Source: Aliigemmobacter aestuarii
GTDB lineage: Bacteria; Pseudomonadota; Alphaproteobacteria; Rhodobacterales; Rhodobacteraceae
Direction: 5' to 3'
DNA: 64,000 nucleotides
Assembly (NCBI RefSeq): GCF_004799285.1
Contig: NZ_SSND01000001.1
Span: 186,001 to 250,000 of the forward strand
The notes beneath the pieces were generated by a model. That model had not been told where the DNA came from, did no database searches, and saw only the letters and a list, made by a program, of their open reading frames with translations. Shown piece by piece: positions 1 through 9,551 of this stretch. Within the stretch, counting starts at the first letter, position 1. Each line of letters opens with the position of its first letter. Made by a program: the position numbers and the translations under genes.

Positions 1-509
1 TCGCGGAGGGTGCCTTCGTTGCACAGCGTCAGGGCCGCGATGTGGTCATAGGCGTCTTCGGGCGCGATGCGGCGCCCGGCCTTGCCGATGACAATGGCGA
101 TCTCGCCCTCGTAATCCAGCTGGTCGCTTTCGGGCGGGCGGATCAGGGGCTGGCCGTGCCCGGTGAAGCTTTGGGCGAAACGGATGAACAGCGAAGGGCG
201 GTCGGGCGCGGCCTGCCCGTCGCGGTATTCGGCGTTGCGGTCGGGGAAGTTGACGCCGACACAGATGATCTTGCCCGGATCGGCGAGCGGGATCAGGAAG
301 TCCACCGCATCCGTGGCATGGTCTGGCAGCCGCCCTGCCGCAGCCGCGACGACGCGGGGCAGAACACCGGCCGCGACAACCTCTTTCAGCCCCTTGAATT
401 CGTGCCCGAAATCGACCGACAGGTCGATGATGCCCGCATCTGTCACAAGGCCATAGCGATCGCGCCCGTCGGCATGGTAGGCGGCAAGGCGGGTCGGGTC
501 GGGCATCAT
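1..509 (-). CDS. Fumarylacetoacetate hydrolase family protein (3'-truncated by window edge)
   Basis: The N-terminal 169 residues of an FAH-fold enzyme are visible; the C-terminus lies beyond the window start. The family hydrolyses C-C bonds or decarboxylates and isomerises 2-oxo acids using a divalent metal. The frame shows the conserved core 'KIICVGVNF' near residue 92 and a 'DYEGEIAIVIGK' stretch near residue 140, whose acidic residues belong to the family's metal site. It lies 20 bp downstream of hpaD on the same strand and is the last visible gene of a homoprotocatechuate meta-cleavage operon. It is therefore likely the 5-oxopent-3-ene-1,2,5-tricarboxylate decarboxylase / HHDD isomerase (HpaG role) or a related hydrolase. 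The start has two adjacent ATGs; the upstream one is used here. The family call is firm and the exact substrate is inferred from context. Confidence 0.85.
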   Translation of the reverse strand, partial: MMPDPTRLAAYHADGRDRYGLVTDAGIIDLSVDFGHEFKGLKEVVAAGVLPRVVAAAAGRLPDHATDAVDFLIPLADPGKIICVGVNFPDRNAEYRDGQAAPDRPSLFIRFAQSFTGHGQPLIRPPESDQLDYEGEIAIVIGKAGRRIAPEDAYDHIAALTLCNEGTLR

Positions 510-529
510 GCGGGGCCTCGGCTGCGGGG

Positions 530-1510
530 TCAGGGGGCGATGATCGGCTGTGCCTTCAGGTCGCTTTCGACCAGCGGCACGCCGTCGAAGACGGACCCCA
601 GTTCGAACCAGCTGCGCGGCGCGGGGGCGCCCCACAGGGTCTGGCGCTGCGGGTCCTTCAGATCCCAGCGGATCGGTTCAAGATCGGGGTCGACGGTCTG
701 GTAGTCGGAACAGTAGATCTCGGTCCGGTGGCCGTCGCGGTCGCGGATATAGAGGAAGAAGGCGTTCGAGATGCCGTGCCGCCCCGGCCCGCGTTCGATG
801 TTTTCCAGGTAGCCGGTCGTCGACATCAGGTCGAGCAGGTCGATGATGTTCAGCGGCGTCGGCACCCAGAAGGCGGTGTGATGAAGGCGCGGGCCGGTGC
901 CATTGGTGAAGGCCACGTCATGCACACCGCCCTTGCGGTGCATCCAGACCGCCCAGGACCGCCCGGTTTCGGCGTCCTCGGTGTATTCGGTCACGCGGAA
1001 TCCGATGTCGCTGTAGAACTGCGCGCTTTGGTCCACGTTGGACGAGAACATGTTGAAATGGTCGATCCGCAGTGGCCTGACCCCGCGATACAGGCGGTAT
1101 TGCTGGTGGATCGGCGGCAGGCGATCCATCCGGGCGTAGAATTCCAGCGGGATGCCGAAGGGATCGCAGGTGCGCAGCACGCGTCCCATGAAAGGCCGTT
1201 CGATCCATTGGGTCGGCAACCCCCGCCCCCGGAACCAGTGTTCGGCGCGGTCGAGGTCGGCTTCGTCCCAGACCTTGAAGCCAAGAACGCCGACCGAGGG
1301 CTGATCGGCCTTCTTCAGGATCATGCAGTGATGGCCGCGTTCCTCCATCGCGCGCAGGTAGATGTGGCCTGCGTCCTCATGCGTGACCTGAAGGCCCAGG
1401 GTATCGACATAGAAGCCGCGCGACCAGGCCAGGTCGGTCACGCCCAGTTCCACATGGCTGAGCCGGACGATGTTGAAGGGCGGATAAAGGTTCGGGGCGG
1501 GAATGGGCAT
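530..1510 (-). CDS. hpaD: 3,4-dihydroxyphenylacetate (homoprotocatechuate) 2,3-dioxygenase
   Basis: This 326-residue extradiol ring-cleavage dioxygenase has two vicinal-oxygen-chelate (glyoxalase-fold) domains. The N-terminal domain covers about residues 15-125 and the catalytic C-terminal domain about 145-275. The expected 2-His-1-Glu iron/manganese triad is present at His151 ('RIDHFNMF'), His210 or His211 ('LHHTAF') and Glu264 ('TEIYCSDY'), close to the numbering of the characterised Arthrobacter and Brevibacterium enzymes. It opens the ring of homoprotocatechuate to 5-carboxymethyl-2-hydroxymuconate semialdehyde, which the upstream hpaE product then oxidises. The ATG at 1510 is chosen because an AGGAAAGGA ribosome site lies just before it; the frame could extend 16 codons into hpaE without a better site. 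The gap to hpaE is 13 bp. Confidence 0.93.
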   Translation of the reverse strand: MPIPAPNLYPPFNIVRLSHVELGVTDLAWSRGFYVDTLGLQVTHEDAGHIYLRAMEERGHHCMILKKADQPSVGVLGFKVWDEADLDRAEHWFRGRGLPTQWIERPFMGRVLRTCDPFGIPLEFYARMDRLPPIHQQYRLYRGVRPLRIDHFNMFSSNVDQSAQFYSDIGFRVTEYTEDAETGRSWAVWMHRKGGVHDVAFTNGTGPRLHHTAFWVPTPLNIIDLLDLMSTTGYLENIERGPGRHGISNAFFLYIRDRDGHRTEIYCSDYQTVDPDLEPIRWDLKDPQRQTLWGAPAPRSWFELGSVFDGVPLVESDLKAQPIIAP

Positions 1511-1523
1511 GGTGGTTCCTTTC

Positions 1524-3025
<1,502 letters not shown>

Positions 3026-3029
<4 letters not shown>

Positions 3030-3418
3030 TGCAGGTCTTTCGGCAGGTGGTCACGGATGGAACTGGCCTTGGGGCTGAGGTCGGGGTCGATGTCGCGCAT
3101 CTCCATCGACAGCATCAGCGAGGAGGAGCGCATCACCGGCGCGCAATAGGCCTGAAGCGCGGCGAAGATGGCCTCGGTCGCGGCGCGGCGCGCCTCGATC
3201 GGGCGACCCGCGCGCAGCCGCACCGATAGGTCGAGGAAGGCATGGCCGGGATCACCGTCGGCGATCACGCAATGGGTGCAGGCCGTCGCCCGGACCCGGA
3301 TGCCGGCCAGAGGAAAGACCCCGGTCGCCGCGGCCGCATCGCGCAAGACGCGGCACAGGCCCGCGATATCCAGCCGGTCTTCGAGATTGGCGGAATAGTC
3401 GATCTGGAAATGCGGCAT
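3026..3418 (-). CDS. hpaF: 5-carboxymethyl-2-hydroxymuconate delta-isomerase
   Basis: This 130-residue tautomerase-superfamily protein begins Met-Pro ('MPHFQIDYSANLED'). Removal of Met exposes Pro1, the catalytic base of the superfamily. It isomerises the HpaE product to the 2-oxo form before decarboxylation. The open frame continues 88 codons upstream, but the ATG at 3418 is preferred for three reasons: Pro1 must be N-terminal, a strong AAGGGGAGGGGAGG tract precedes it, and upstream translation would cross the divergent promoter region. It is the first gene of the visible operon and overlaps hpaE by 4 bp. Conserved features include 'ACTHCVIADGD' and 'LMLSMEMRDID'. Confidence 0.9.
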
Positions 3419-3513
3419 CCTCCCCTCCCCTTGCCCACTGCCTTGCCCGCTTAATCTCGCCCGCCCGACCGCGAGCCAGTTCAAGAAGGCTTGAGGGCAA
3501 GGCTGGCACATTT

Positions 3514-3531
3514 TAATTAACATGTAAATTA
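3514..3531. promoter_or_regulatory. Near-perfect palindrome in the hpaF/surE divergent region (operator candidate)
   Basis: TAATTAACATGTAAATTA is palindromic at 16 of 18 positions and lies in a short AT-rich island inside otherwise GC-rich DNA, 96 bp before hpaF and 117 bp before surE. The size and AT-rich arms suit a MarR-family dimer such as HpaR, the usual repressor of hpa catabolic operons. No hpaR gene is in the window, so the binding protein is inferred. Confidence 0.45.
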
Positions 3532-3647
3532 TTTTCATCTGCGACCGATCTGCGCCACTTTTGCCCTTTTGCCTTTGCGCCCGGGGGGCGACGCTTGCCG
3601 CCGCCCCTTTCGGTCGTCTAATCAGGGGCGAAGCGAAAGGCAGGACA

Positions 3648-4436
3648 ATGCGGATACTGATCACCAACGACGACGGCATCAACGCTCCGGGGCTGGAGGT
3701 GGCGCATCAGATCGCCACCGAAATCGCCGGGCCGGATGGCGAGGTCTGGACGGTGGCGCCGGCCTTTGAACAATCGGGCGTGGGGCACTGCATCAGCTAC
3801 ACCCACCCGATGATGATCGCCAAGCTGGACCGTCGCCGCTATGCCGCCGAGGGAAGCCCCGCCGACTGCGTGCTGGCCGCGCTTTATGACGTGCTTCAGG
3901 GGGCGAAACCGGATCTGGTGCTATCCGGCGTCAACCGGGGCAACAACGCGGCCGAGAACACGCTTTACTCCGGCACGATCGGCGGCGCGATGGAGGCGGC
4001 GTTGCAGGGGATCCCGGCGATTGCCCTGTCGCAGTTCCTGGGCCCCGAAACCGACGGCCTCGCCGATCCGTTCGAAGCGGCGCGGGTGCATGGGCCGGGT
4101 GTGGTGCGGGCGCTGGTGGAAAAGGGGCTTTGGGACCGCGACGCCGATTACCGGCTGTTCTACAACGTGAATTTCCCGCCCTATCCGGCCGCGCAGGTCA
4201 AGGGGGTGAAGGTCACGGCGCAAGGCTTCCGCCGCGACACCGCCTTTTCGGTCGAACCGCATCAGTCGCCCTCGGGCCGCAAGTTCCTGTGGATCAAGGG
4301 CGGCCCGCAACATTCGCCCACCCTGCCCGGCACCGATGCCGCGGCCAATCTTGAGGGCTACGTCTCGGTCACGCCGATGCGGGCCGACCTGACGGCACAT
4401 GACCGGCTGGCCGATCTGGAGGCGCTGCTGGCATGA
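3648..4436 (+). CDS. surE: 5'/3'-nucleotidase SurE
   Basis: This 262-residue SurE hydrolyses nucleoside 5'- and 3'-monophosphates and short polyphosphates in stationary phase. The N-terminus '[15 protein letters not shown]' carries the metal-binding Asp-Asp pair. Downstream, 'GSPADCV', '[11 protein letters not shown]' and '[12 protein letters not shown]' are the conserved metal and substrate loops. The ATG at 3648 is preceded by AAAGGCAGGA and matches the universal SurE N-terminus; a longer upstream frame exists but is not SurE-like. The stop overlaps pcm as ATGA, and the surE-pcm-nlpD order is widely conserved in Proteobacteria, which makes the assignment very secure. Confidence 0.97.
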   Translation: MRILITNDDGINAPGLEVAHQIATEIAGPDGEVWTVAPAFEQSGVGHCISYTHPMMIAKLDRRRYAAEGSPADCVLAALYDVLQGAKPDLVLSGVNRGNNAAENTLYSGTIGGAMEAALQGIPAIALSQFLGPETDGLADPFEAARVHGPGVVRALVEKGLWDRDADYRLFYNVNFPPYPAAQVKGVKVTAQGFRRDTAFSVEPHQSPSGRKFLWIKGGPQHSPTLPGTDAAANLEGYVSVTPMRADLTAHDRLADLEALLA

Positions 4437-5092
4437 CCGGGGACCGCGGGGACGAGAACGCCGCCGAACGCAAGATGCGGTTTCTCTTTGCCCTGCGTTC
4501 ACGCGGCGTCACCGATACCCGTGTGCTGACGGCGATGGAACGGATCGACCGCGGCGCCTTTGTGCGCGGGCTTTTCGCCGAACGCGCCTATGAGGACATG
4601 CCGCTTCCCATCGCCTGCGGCCAGACCATCAGCCAGCCATCGGTCGTCGGGCTGATGACACAGGCGCTGGCGGTGCAGCCGCGCGATGTGGTGCTGGAGG
4701 TGGGGACGGGTTCGGGCTATCAGGCGGCGGTCCTGTCACAGCTGGCCCGGCGGGTCTATACGGTGGATCGTCACCGCCGTCTTGTGGCCGACGCGCAAGA
4801 GGTGTTCCGCCAGCTCGGACTGGTCAACATCACCGCCCGCACCGCCGATGGCAGCCACGGCCTGCCCGAACAGGCCCCCTTCGACCGCATCATCGTGACC
4901 GCCGCCGCCGAGGACCCGCCCGGCCCCCTATTGGCTCAGTTGAAGATCGGGGGTATCATGGTGTTGCCGGTTGGCCAGTCCGACACGGTGCAGAGCCTCA
5001 TCAAGGTCGTCAGAACCGAACGGGGCTTTGACTATGACGAGTTGCGTCCCGTTCGTTTCGTGCCGTTGGTCGAGGGTTTGGGGGGCGACTGA
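4433..5092 (+). CDS. pcm: Protein-L-isoaspartate O-methyltransferase
   Basis: This 219-residue class I SAM methyltransferase repairs isoaspartyl residues in aged proteins by methylating their carboxyl group. The SAM-binding motif I '[19 protein letters not shown]' lies near residue 88, and the PIMT signature '[18 protein letters not shown]' near residue 62. Post-motif '[18 protein letters not shown]' and C-terminal '[13 protein letters not shown]' are typical. It is translationally coupled to surE through a 4-bp overlap and is followed 74 bp later by the LysM/M23 lipoprotein gene, the classic stress-survival arrangement. Confidence 0.96.
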   Translation: MTGDRGDENAAERKMRFLFALRSRGVTDTRVLTAMERIDRGAFVRGLFAERAYEDMPLPIACGQTISQPSVVGLMTQALAVQPRDVVLEVGTGSGYQAAVLSQLARRVYTVDRHRRLVADAQEVFRQLGLVNITARTADGSHGLPEQAPFDRIIVTAAAEDPPGPLLAQLKIGGIMVLPVGQSDTVQSLIKVVRTERGFDYDELRPVRFVPLVEGLGGD

Positions 5093-5166
5093 AGACCGGG
5101 ACGTGAGCAGACCGGGCAGTGAACCAGGGCACCGGGGCCAACCCGGGCACGAAGCGAGGCGTAGAC

Positions 5167-6390
5167 ATGAAGACCCCACAGGCACATCTCATTCCCGCAA
5201 TCGGTCTGGGCGCGGCACTTGCGGCGCTGTCGGCTTGCACCAGCCCGAACGACTTCGACTGGGATTTCCGCCCCCAGGCGGGGCTTGATACCTCGGCAGC
5301 GGCCCGACAGGCGACGGCAGATCGCCCCGATCCGGACGCGCGGGGCGTGATTTCGTATTCCGGCTATCAGGTGGCCGTGGCCCGGCGCGGAGACAGCGTG
5401 ACATCGGTCGCGGCGCGCGTCGGCATCGACGCGGGCGAACTGGCACGGTTCAACGCGCTGAAGCCCGGCGACACGCTGCGCGCGGGCGAGGTGCTGGCCC
5501 TGCCCCGGCGCGTGGCCGAAGCCGGCCCGGTCACCGCCGCGCCCGGCGCGATCATGGGCAGTGGCGTCACCACGCAGCCGATCGACGTGTCGTCCATCGC
5601 GACAGGCGCCATCGACCGCGCGTCCGGCTCCACGCCCGCCGCCACGCCCAGGGTGATCGGTTCAGGCGGACCGGACCCCGTGCGCCATCAGGTCAAGCGC
5701 GGCGAAACGGCCTTTACCATCGCCCGGGCCTATAACGTGACCGCCAAGGCGCTGGCCGACTGGAACGGCCTTGGCGCCGACATGATGGTGCGCGAGGGGC
5801 AGTATCTGCTGATCCCCGTGGCCAGCGGCGAGGCACCGAAACCCGCCACGCAGGCCGTCACCGTTCCGGGCCAGGGCAGCCCGACGCCCGAGCCGCCTTC
5901 GGCCGCCAAGCCGCTTCCGGCCAAGGACGAACCTCCCTCGGCGCAGGTCAAGACGACAGGCGGGACGACGACCACCGCCGCCGCGCCGGTCCCGGGCACA
6001 CCCGCCTCGCCCGATCTGGGAAGCGAACGCAGCGGCGCCACGGCCTCGAAGTTCGCCATGCCCGTGCAGGGACGGATCATCCGCCCCTATTCGAAGCAGA
6101 CCAACGGGATCGACATCGCGGCCGCCCCCGGAACCCCCGTCGTGGCAGCCGCCGACGGGACCGTCGCCGCCGTCACCAAGGACGTGAGCGGGCTGACGGT
6201 GCTGATCCTGCGGCATGCCGACGGGATCCTCACGGTCTATTCCGACGTCCCGGAGGTCATGGTGCAAAAGGGCGCCTCGGTCAAACGCGGCCAGACCGTC
6301 GCCAAGGTCCGGTCGGCCGATCCGTCCTTCCTGCATTTCGAGGTGCGCAAGGGCTTCGACAGCACCGACCCGATGCCCTATCTGCAATAA
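5167..6390 (+). CDS. nlpD: LysM and M23 peptidase-domain lipoprotein (NlpD-like)
   Basis: This 407-residue protein begins with a lipoprotein signal sequence ending in a lipobox ('AALSAC', Cys about 22). Two LysM peptidoglycan-binding modules follow, near residues 63-107 ('YQVAVARRGDSVTSVAARVG...') and 176-219 ('HQVKRGETAFTIARAYNVTAKAL...'). A Pro/Ala/Thr-rich linker leads to a C-terminal M23-type domain (about 300-405, 'GRIIRPYSKQTNGIDIAAAPGTPVVAAADGTV'). The expected H-x-x-x-D metal site is degenerate: 'NGIDIAA' replaces HxGxD, so it is probably a catalytically inactive amidase activator like NlpD/EnvC. The start is set at the ATG giving a clean signal peptide. It is the third gene after surE and pcm. 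Confidence 0.9.
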   Translation: MKTPQAHLIPAIGLGAALAALSACTSPNDFDWDFRPQAGLDTSAAARQATADRPDPDARGVISYSGYQVAVARRGDSVTSVAARVGIDAGELARFNALKPGDTLRAGEVLALPRRVAEAGPVTAAPGAIMGSGVTTQPIDVSSIATGAIDRASGSTPAATPRVIGSGGPDPVRHQVKRGETAFTIARAYNVTAKALADWNGLGADMMVREGQYLLIPVASGEAPKPATQAVTVPGQGSPTPEPPSAAKPLPAKDEPPSAQVKTTGGTTTTAAAPVPGTPASPDLGSERSGATASKFAMPVQGRIIRPYSKQTNGIDIAAAPGTPVVAAADGTVAAVTKDVSGLTVLILRHADGILTVYSDVPEVMVQKGASVKRGQTVAKVRSADPSFLHFEVRKGFDSTDPMPYLQ

Positions 6391-6392
6391 GG

Positions 6393-6579
6393 ACGGGGGG
6401 CTGTCTGCCCCCCTCTTTGCCGTCGGCAAATTCACCCCCCGAGGATACTTGGGCCAGAATGAAGGGCAGCGCGATGGCGCCTTGGTTCATTCTGGTTGAA
6501 ATATCCGGGGGTGAGGGCCGCAAGGCCCGAGGGGGCAGAGCCCCCTCGTTCGAACGGGCCACCCGGGGGCAAAGCCCCC
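6393..6579. repeat. GC-rich composite palindromic intergenic repeat, copy 1
   Basis: The whole gap between the nlpD-like gene and the convergent DUF815 gene is an interleaved set of inverted repeats. A CCCCCCGAGGATA arm is answered by TATCCGGGGGTGAGG, an inner CCAGAATGAA arm by TTCATTCTGG, and G/C-run hairpins lie on both sides. The same modules recur at 47601-47756 and in part at 38483-38520. Position between convergent stops suggests a bidirectional terminator or a REP-like element. Confidence 0.65.
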
Positions 6580-7425
6580 TTATCCCAGGCGGACACCGTG
6601 GCGTGCGGCCAGATCGGTGAAGAATTGCCAGGCGACGCGGCCTGACCTTCCGCCGCGCGTGGCCTGCCATTCGATCGCCTCGGCGCGCAGGGTCTCGGGA
6701 TCGACCGTCACGCCATGGGCCGCGCAATAGCCGTCGATCATCGACAGGTATTCGTCCTGCGAACAGGGGTGGAAGCCCAGCCACAGCCCGAACCGATCGG
6801 AAAGCGAGACCTTTTCCTCGACTGCCTCGGAAGGGCTGATCGCGGTGGAGCGTTCGTTCTCGATCATGTCGCGGGGCATCAGGTGGCGGCGGTTGGACGT
6901 GGCATAGAGGATGACGTTGTCCGGCCGCCCCTCGATCCCGCCATCCAGCACCGCCTTGAGCGACTTGTAATGCTGGTCGTCATGCGAGAACGAAAGGTCG
7001 TCGCAGAACAGGACGAACCGCGTGGCGGGCGCGGCGCGCAGGTGATTGAGCAGCCGCCCCACCGAGGGCAGATCCTCGCGCGCGAGTTCCACGATCTTGA
7101 GATCCTCGCCCTCGGCGCGGACCCGTGCGTGGACAGCCTTTACCAGGCTGGATTTCCCCATGCCGCGGGCGCCCCAAAGCAGGGCGTTGTTCGCGGGAAG
7201 GCCGCGGGCGAAATGGCGCGTGTTTTCCAGCAGGATGTCGCGGGCGCGGTTGACGCCCACCAGAAGCGACAGGTCGACGCGGGACACCCGCGCGACCGGC
7301 TCAAGCCGGTCGGGGCCGGTGTGCCAGACGAAGGCCTCGGCGGCAGCAAAGTCGGGGGTGACCATCGGCGGGGGGCTGATGCGTTCCAGCGCCTCGGCGA
7401 TGCGGGTCAGGGCGGCGTCGGTCAA
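6580..7425 (-). CDS. DUF815 family ATP-binding protein
   Basis: This 281-residue AAA-like P-loop protein is of unknown role. Walker A is 'WGARGMGKSSLVKA' near residue 84 and a Walker B-like segment is 'RFVLFCDDLSFS' near residue 137. 'YATSNRRHLMPRDM' carries sensor-like residues, and 'FGLWLGFHPCSQDEYLSM' is characteristic of DUF815. The start overlaps the tatC stop by 4 bp, so it is the last gene of the tat operon here. Linkage to tat suggests a membrane or export-related housekeeping role, but that is inference; the family has no established biochemical function that I know of. Confidence 0.85.
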   Translation of the reverse strand: MTDAALTRIAEALERISPPPMVTPDFAAAEAFVWHTGPDRLEPVARVSRVDLSLLVGVNRARDILLENTRHFARGLPANNALLWGARGMGKSSLVKAVHARVRAEGEDLKIVELAREDLPSVGRLLNHLRAAPATRFVLFCDDLSFSHDDQHYKSLKAVLDGGIEGRPDNVILYATSNRRHLMPRDMIENERSTAISPSEAVEEKVSLSDRFGLWLGFHPCSQDEYLSMIDGYCAAHGVTVDPETLRAEAIEWQATRGGRSGRVAWQFFTDLAARHGVRLG

Positions 7426-8309
7426 TGGCTGGCCTCCTCGTCGTCGTCCTCATCCCACAGCCCCTGGGCACGCAGGTCGGCCTCACGCCGCTTTTCGATC
7501 CGGCGGACGAGGAAGATCGACACCTCGTAAAGCGGATAGATCGCGAAGAACAGGATGAGCTGGGTGATGACATCGGGCGGCGTGACGAGGGCGGCGACGA
7601 TCAGGATCAGGACGATGGCGTATTTGCGCACGCCCGCAAGCCCGTTGGCCGAGACAAGCCCGGCCTTGCCCATCAGGGTCAGCAGAACGGGAAGCTGGAA
7701 GCAGAGGCCGAAGGCGATGATCAGCTTCAGCGTCACGTCGAGGGTTTCGTTGACCTTGCCCTGGAACACGATGTCGATGCCGGTGTCCGTCACCGGCACG
7801 GCGGGGGCGTCGACAGGCGCATCCACCACCTGCGCGATGATCTTGTCCATCAGCGAGGCCGCGTCGGCGAAGCCGAGGAAGAAGGTCATTGCCAGGGGTG
7901 TAACGACATAATGGGCGAAGGCGGCCCCCAGAAGGAACAGCGCGGGCGAGGCCAGAAGGAACGGCAGGAAGGCGTTCTTTTCGCTTTTGTAGAGACCGGG
8001 CGCGATAAAGCGCCAGAGATGATAGCCGATCACCGGAAAGGACAGCGCCAGCCCGCCCACCATCGAGATGCGGATCAGGGTGAAGAAATATTCCTGCGGC
8101 GCGGTGTATTGCATCACCGGATTGGGATCGCCGAGGTCGCGCATGGATTGCTCGATCGGCCCGAGAAGGAAATCGAGGATCGCCTCGCCGAAGGAAAAGC
8201 ACACCACCATCGCGACGAGGAAGGCCACGACGGACCAGATCAGGCGGGTCCGCAGTTCGGCCAGATGCTCGATCAGCGGCATGCTGGAATCGTCGACTTC
8301 GTCGCTCAT
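7422..8309 (-). CDS. tatC: Twin-arginine translocase subunit TatC
   Basis: This 295-residue polytopic inner-membrane protein is the twin-arginine signal receptor of the Tat pathway for folded proteins. It starts 'MSDEVDDSSMPLIEHLAELRTRLIWSV', with the TatC signature HLxELRxR near residue 15, and shows six hydrophobic segments including 'LIIAFGLCFQLPVLLTLM' and 'YAIVLILIVAALVTPPDVITQLILFFAIYPLYEVSIFLV' (TPPD motif). A periplasmic insert near residues 150-175 ('VVDAPVDAPAVPVTDTGID') is longer than in E. coli, as often seen in alphaproteobacteria. It overlaps tatB upstream and the DUF815 gene downstream by 4 bp each. Confidence 0.97.
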   Translation of the reverse strand: MSDEVDDSSMPLIEHLAELRTRLIWSVVAFLVAMVVCFSFGEAILDFLLGPIEQSMRDLGDPNPVMQYTAPQEYFFTLIRISMVGGLALSFPVIGYHLWRFIAPGLYKSEKNAFLPFLLASPALFLLGAAFAHYVVTPLAMTFFLGFADAASLMDKIIAQVVDAPVDAPAVPVTDTGIDIVFQGKVNETLDVTLKLIIAFGLCFQLPVLLTLMGKAGLVSANGLAGVRKYAIVLILIVAALVTPPDVITQLILFFAIYPLYEVSIFLVRRIEKRREADLRAQGLWDEDDDEEASH

Positions 8310-9019
8310 GCGTCAGACTTCTTCGTCGTTTTCCGGGTGGAAGCGGTTGGTTTGGCGGCGGGCTTGGCGGTGGCCTTGGGCGCCGGGTCTTTGGCGGGTT
8401 TGCCGGCCTTTTCGGGGGCAGGCCGTGATCTGGAGGCCGTGGTGGCCTTGGGCGCCGCCGATCCTGTCCTTGCGGTCTTGGGGGCGGTCTTGGGCGCAGT
8501 CTTTGGGGCAGTCTTGGGGGCAACCTTGGGCGCGGGTTCGGCTGCCGACGCGGCGGCGGCCTTCTTCGCCGCCTGCGCCTCGGCCAATGCGGCGCGTTTG
8601 GCGGCCTGGGCCTCGGCCAGAGCCTGCGTGTTCGGTCCAAGCGCGCGGGCGGCTTCGGCGGGGGCGGCTTCAGCCGGAGATGCGGCCGTGGACGCCGCGG
8701 CGGAGGGTTTCGCGGCGGGCCTCGACGATTTCATCGGATCCCACTTTTCAAAGCTGGAGGCCGCATCGCGCAGCGCGTCAACCCCCATTGCCTTGGGCGA
8801 AGTGACCTTGCGCAGGTCGTTGGCCACGTCGCGCACGTCCTTGGCCCCGGCCTCGTCGGCGGCGGCTTCCATTGCGCGTGAAAACTCGCGCGCCATCGCC
8901 CGCAGCTTTGCCGTCATCCGGCCCAAACTGCGGAACAGTTCCGGCAGATCACGCGGACCGATCACGATCAGCGCGACGATCCCGATGATCAGCAGCTCGG
9001 ACATGCCGAGATCGAACAT
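8306..9019 (-). CDS. tatB: Sec-independent protein translocase protein TatB
   Basis: This 237-residue protein has an N-terminal transmembrane helix ('MFDLGMSELLIIGIVALIVIGPRDLP'), the TatB Glu at position 8 and the conserved GP hinge. An amphipathic helix follows ('ELFRSLGRMTAKLRAMAREFSRAMEAAADEAG'). The C-terminal half is a long, low-complexity Ala/Pro/Lys tail with tandem 'APKTAPKTAPKTAPKT' units near residues 175-195, making it longer than E. coli TatB (171 aa). It partners TatC in binding twin-arginine precursors. The gene sits 51 bp after tatA and overlaps tatC by 4 bp. Confidence 0.95.
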   Translation of the reverse strand: MFDLGMSELLIIGIVALIVIGPRDLPELFRSLGRMTAKLRAMAREFSRAMEAAADEAGAKDVRDVANDLRKVTSPKAMGVDALRDAASSFEKWDPMKSSRPAAKPSAAASTAASPAEAAPAEAARALGPNTQALAEAQAAKRAALAEAQAAKKAAAASAAEPAPKVAPKTAPKTAPKTAPKTARTGSAAPKATTASRSRPAPEKAGKPAKDPAPKATAKPAAKPTASTRKTTKKSDA

Positions 9020-9070
9020 GGCGCGAAGCCCCCTGCGTTGACGGAAATAGGATCAGACTGATCAGGCCGT

Positions 9071-9286
9071 TCAGGCCTTGTCCTTGTCCTTTTCGGGGGT
9101 GACGTCGCGCGCGGTGTCGGCGGCGGCATCCTCGATTTCCTGGGTGCCGTCCTTGACGCCTTTCTTGAAGGCGGTGATGCCTTTGCCGACCTCGCCCATC
9201 AGGGACGAGATCTTGCCGCGTCCGAACAGCACCAGAACGACAACAGCGATCAAGAGAAGGCCCATCGGCCCGATATTGTTCAGCAT
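9071..9286 (-). CDS. tatA: Sec-independent protein translocase protein TatA
   Basis: This 71-residue pore-forming Tat component has a short periplasmic N-terminus, one transmembrane helix ('[33 protein letters not shown]') with the FGRGKI hinge, and an amphipathic helix. A charged tail follows ('EKDKDKA'). The start is supported by AAGGAG about 8 bp upstream. It is the first gene of a tatA-tatB-tatC-DUF815 operon. Confidence 0.96.
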   Translation of the reverse strand: MLNNIGPMGLLLIAVVVLVLFGRGKISSLMGEVGKGITAFKKGVKDGTQEIEDAAADTARDVTPEKDKDKA

Positions 9287-9494
9287 CTTCCCTACTCCTT
9301 CGGGCGGTCAGGCCCGGATGTTCATGTCCCGCATGATCTAGGCCGGATTGTCGACAGATCATAGACCCATAACGAAGCTACCGACAGTTTTCTTCCCCGG
9401 TAAGGTGGGTTTTGGAAGGTCTGCTGACAGGGTTTTGTCAGTTGCCATCTTGCGGATGCGGGCGCCGTCCGGAGGCGCACAGAGGCGGTCGGAA

Positions 9495-9530
9495 AAGAAA
9501 AGGGGCAAGGCCCGTGCAGGCCCTGCCCCC
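9495..9530 (-). terminator. Intrinsic terminator of the cyclophilin operon
   Basis: On the minus strand GGGGCAGGGCC pairs with an almost perfect complement around a short loop and is followed by TTTTC. It lies 22 bp past the stop of the second cyclophilin gene. Confidence 0.8.
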
Positions 9531-9551
9531 GAAATCACGCCGGATCGCGGC

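Noticed and set aside
3419-3682. 88-codon upstream extension of hpaF
   Set aside because: It would remove the catalytic N-terminal proline and cross the divergent promoter and operator region. A strong ribosome site precedes the ATG at 3418.
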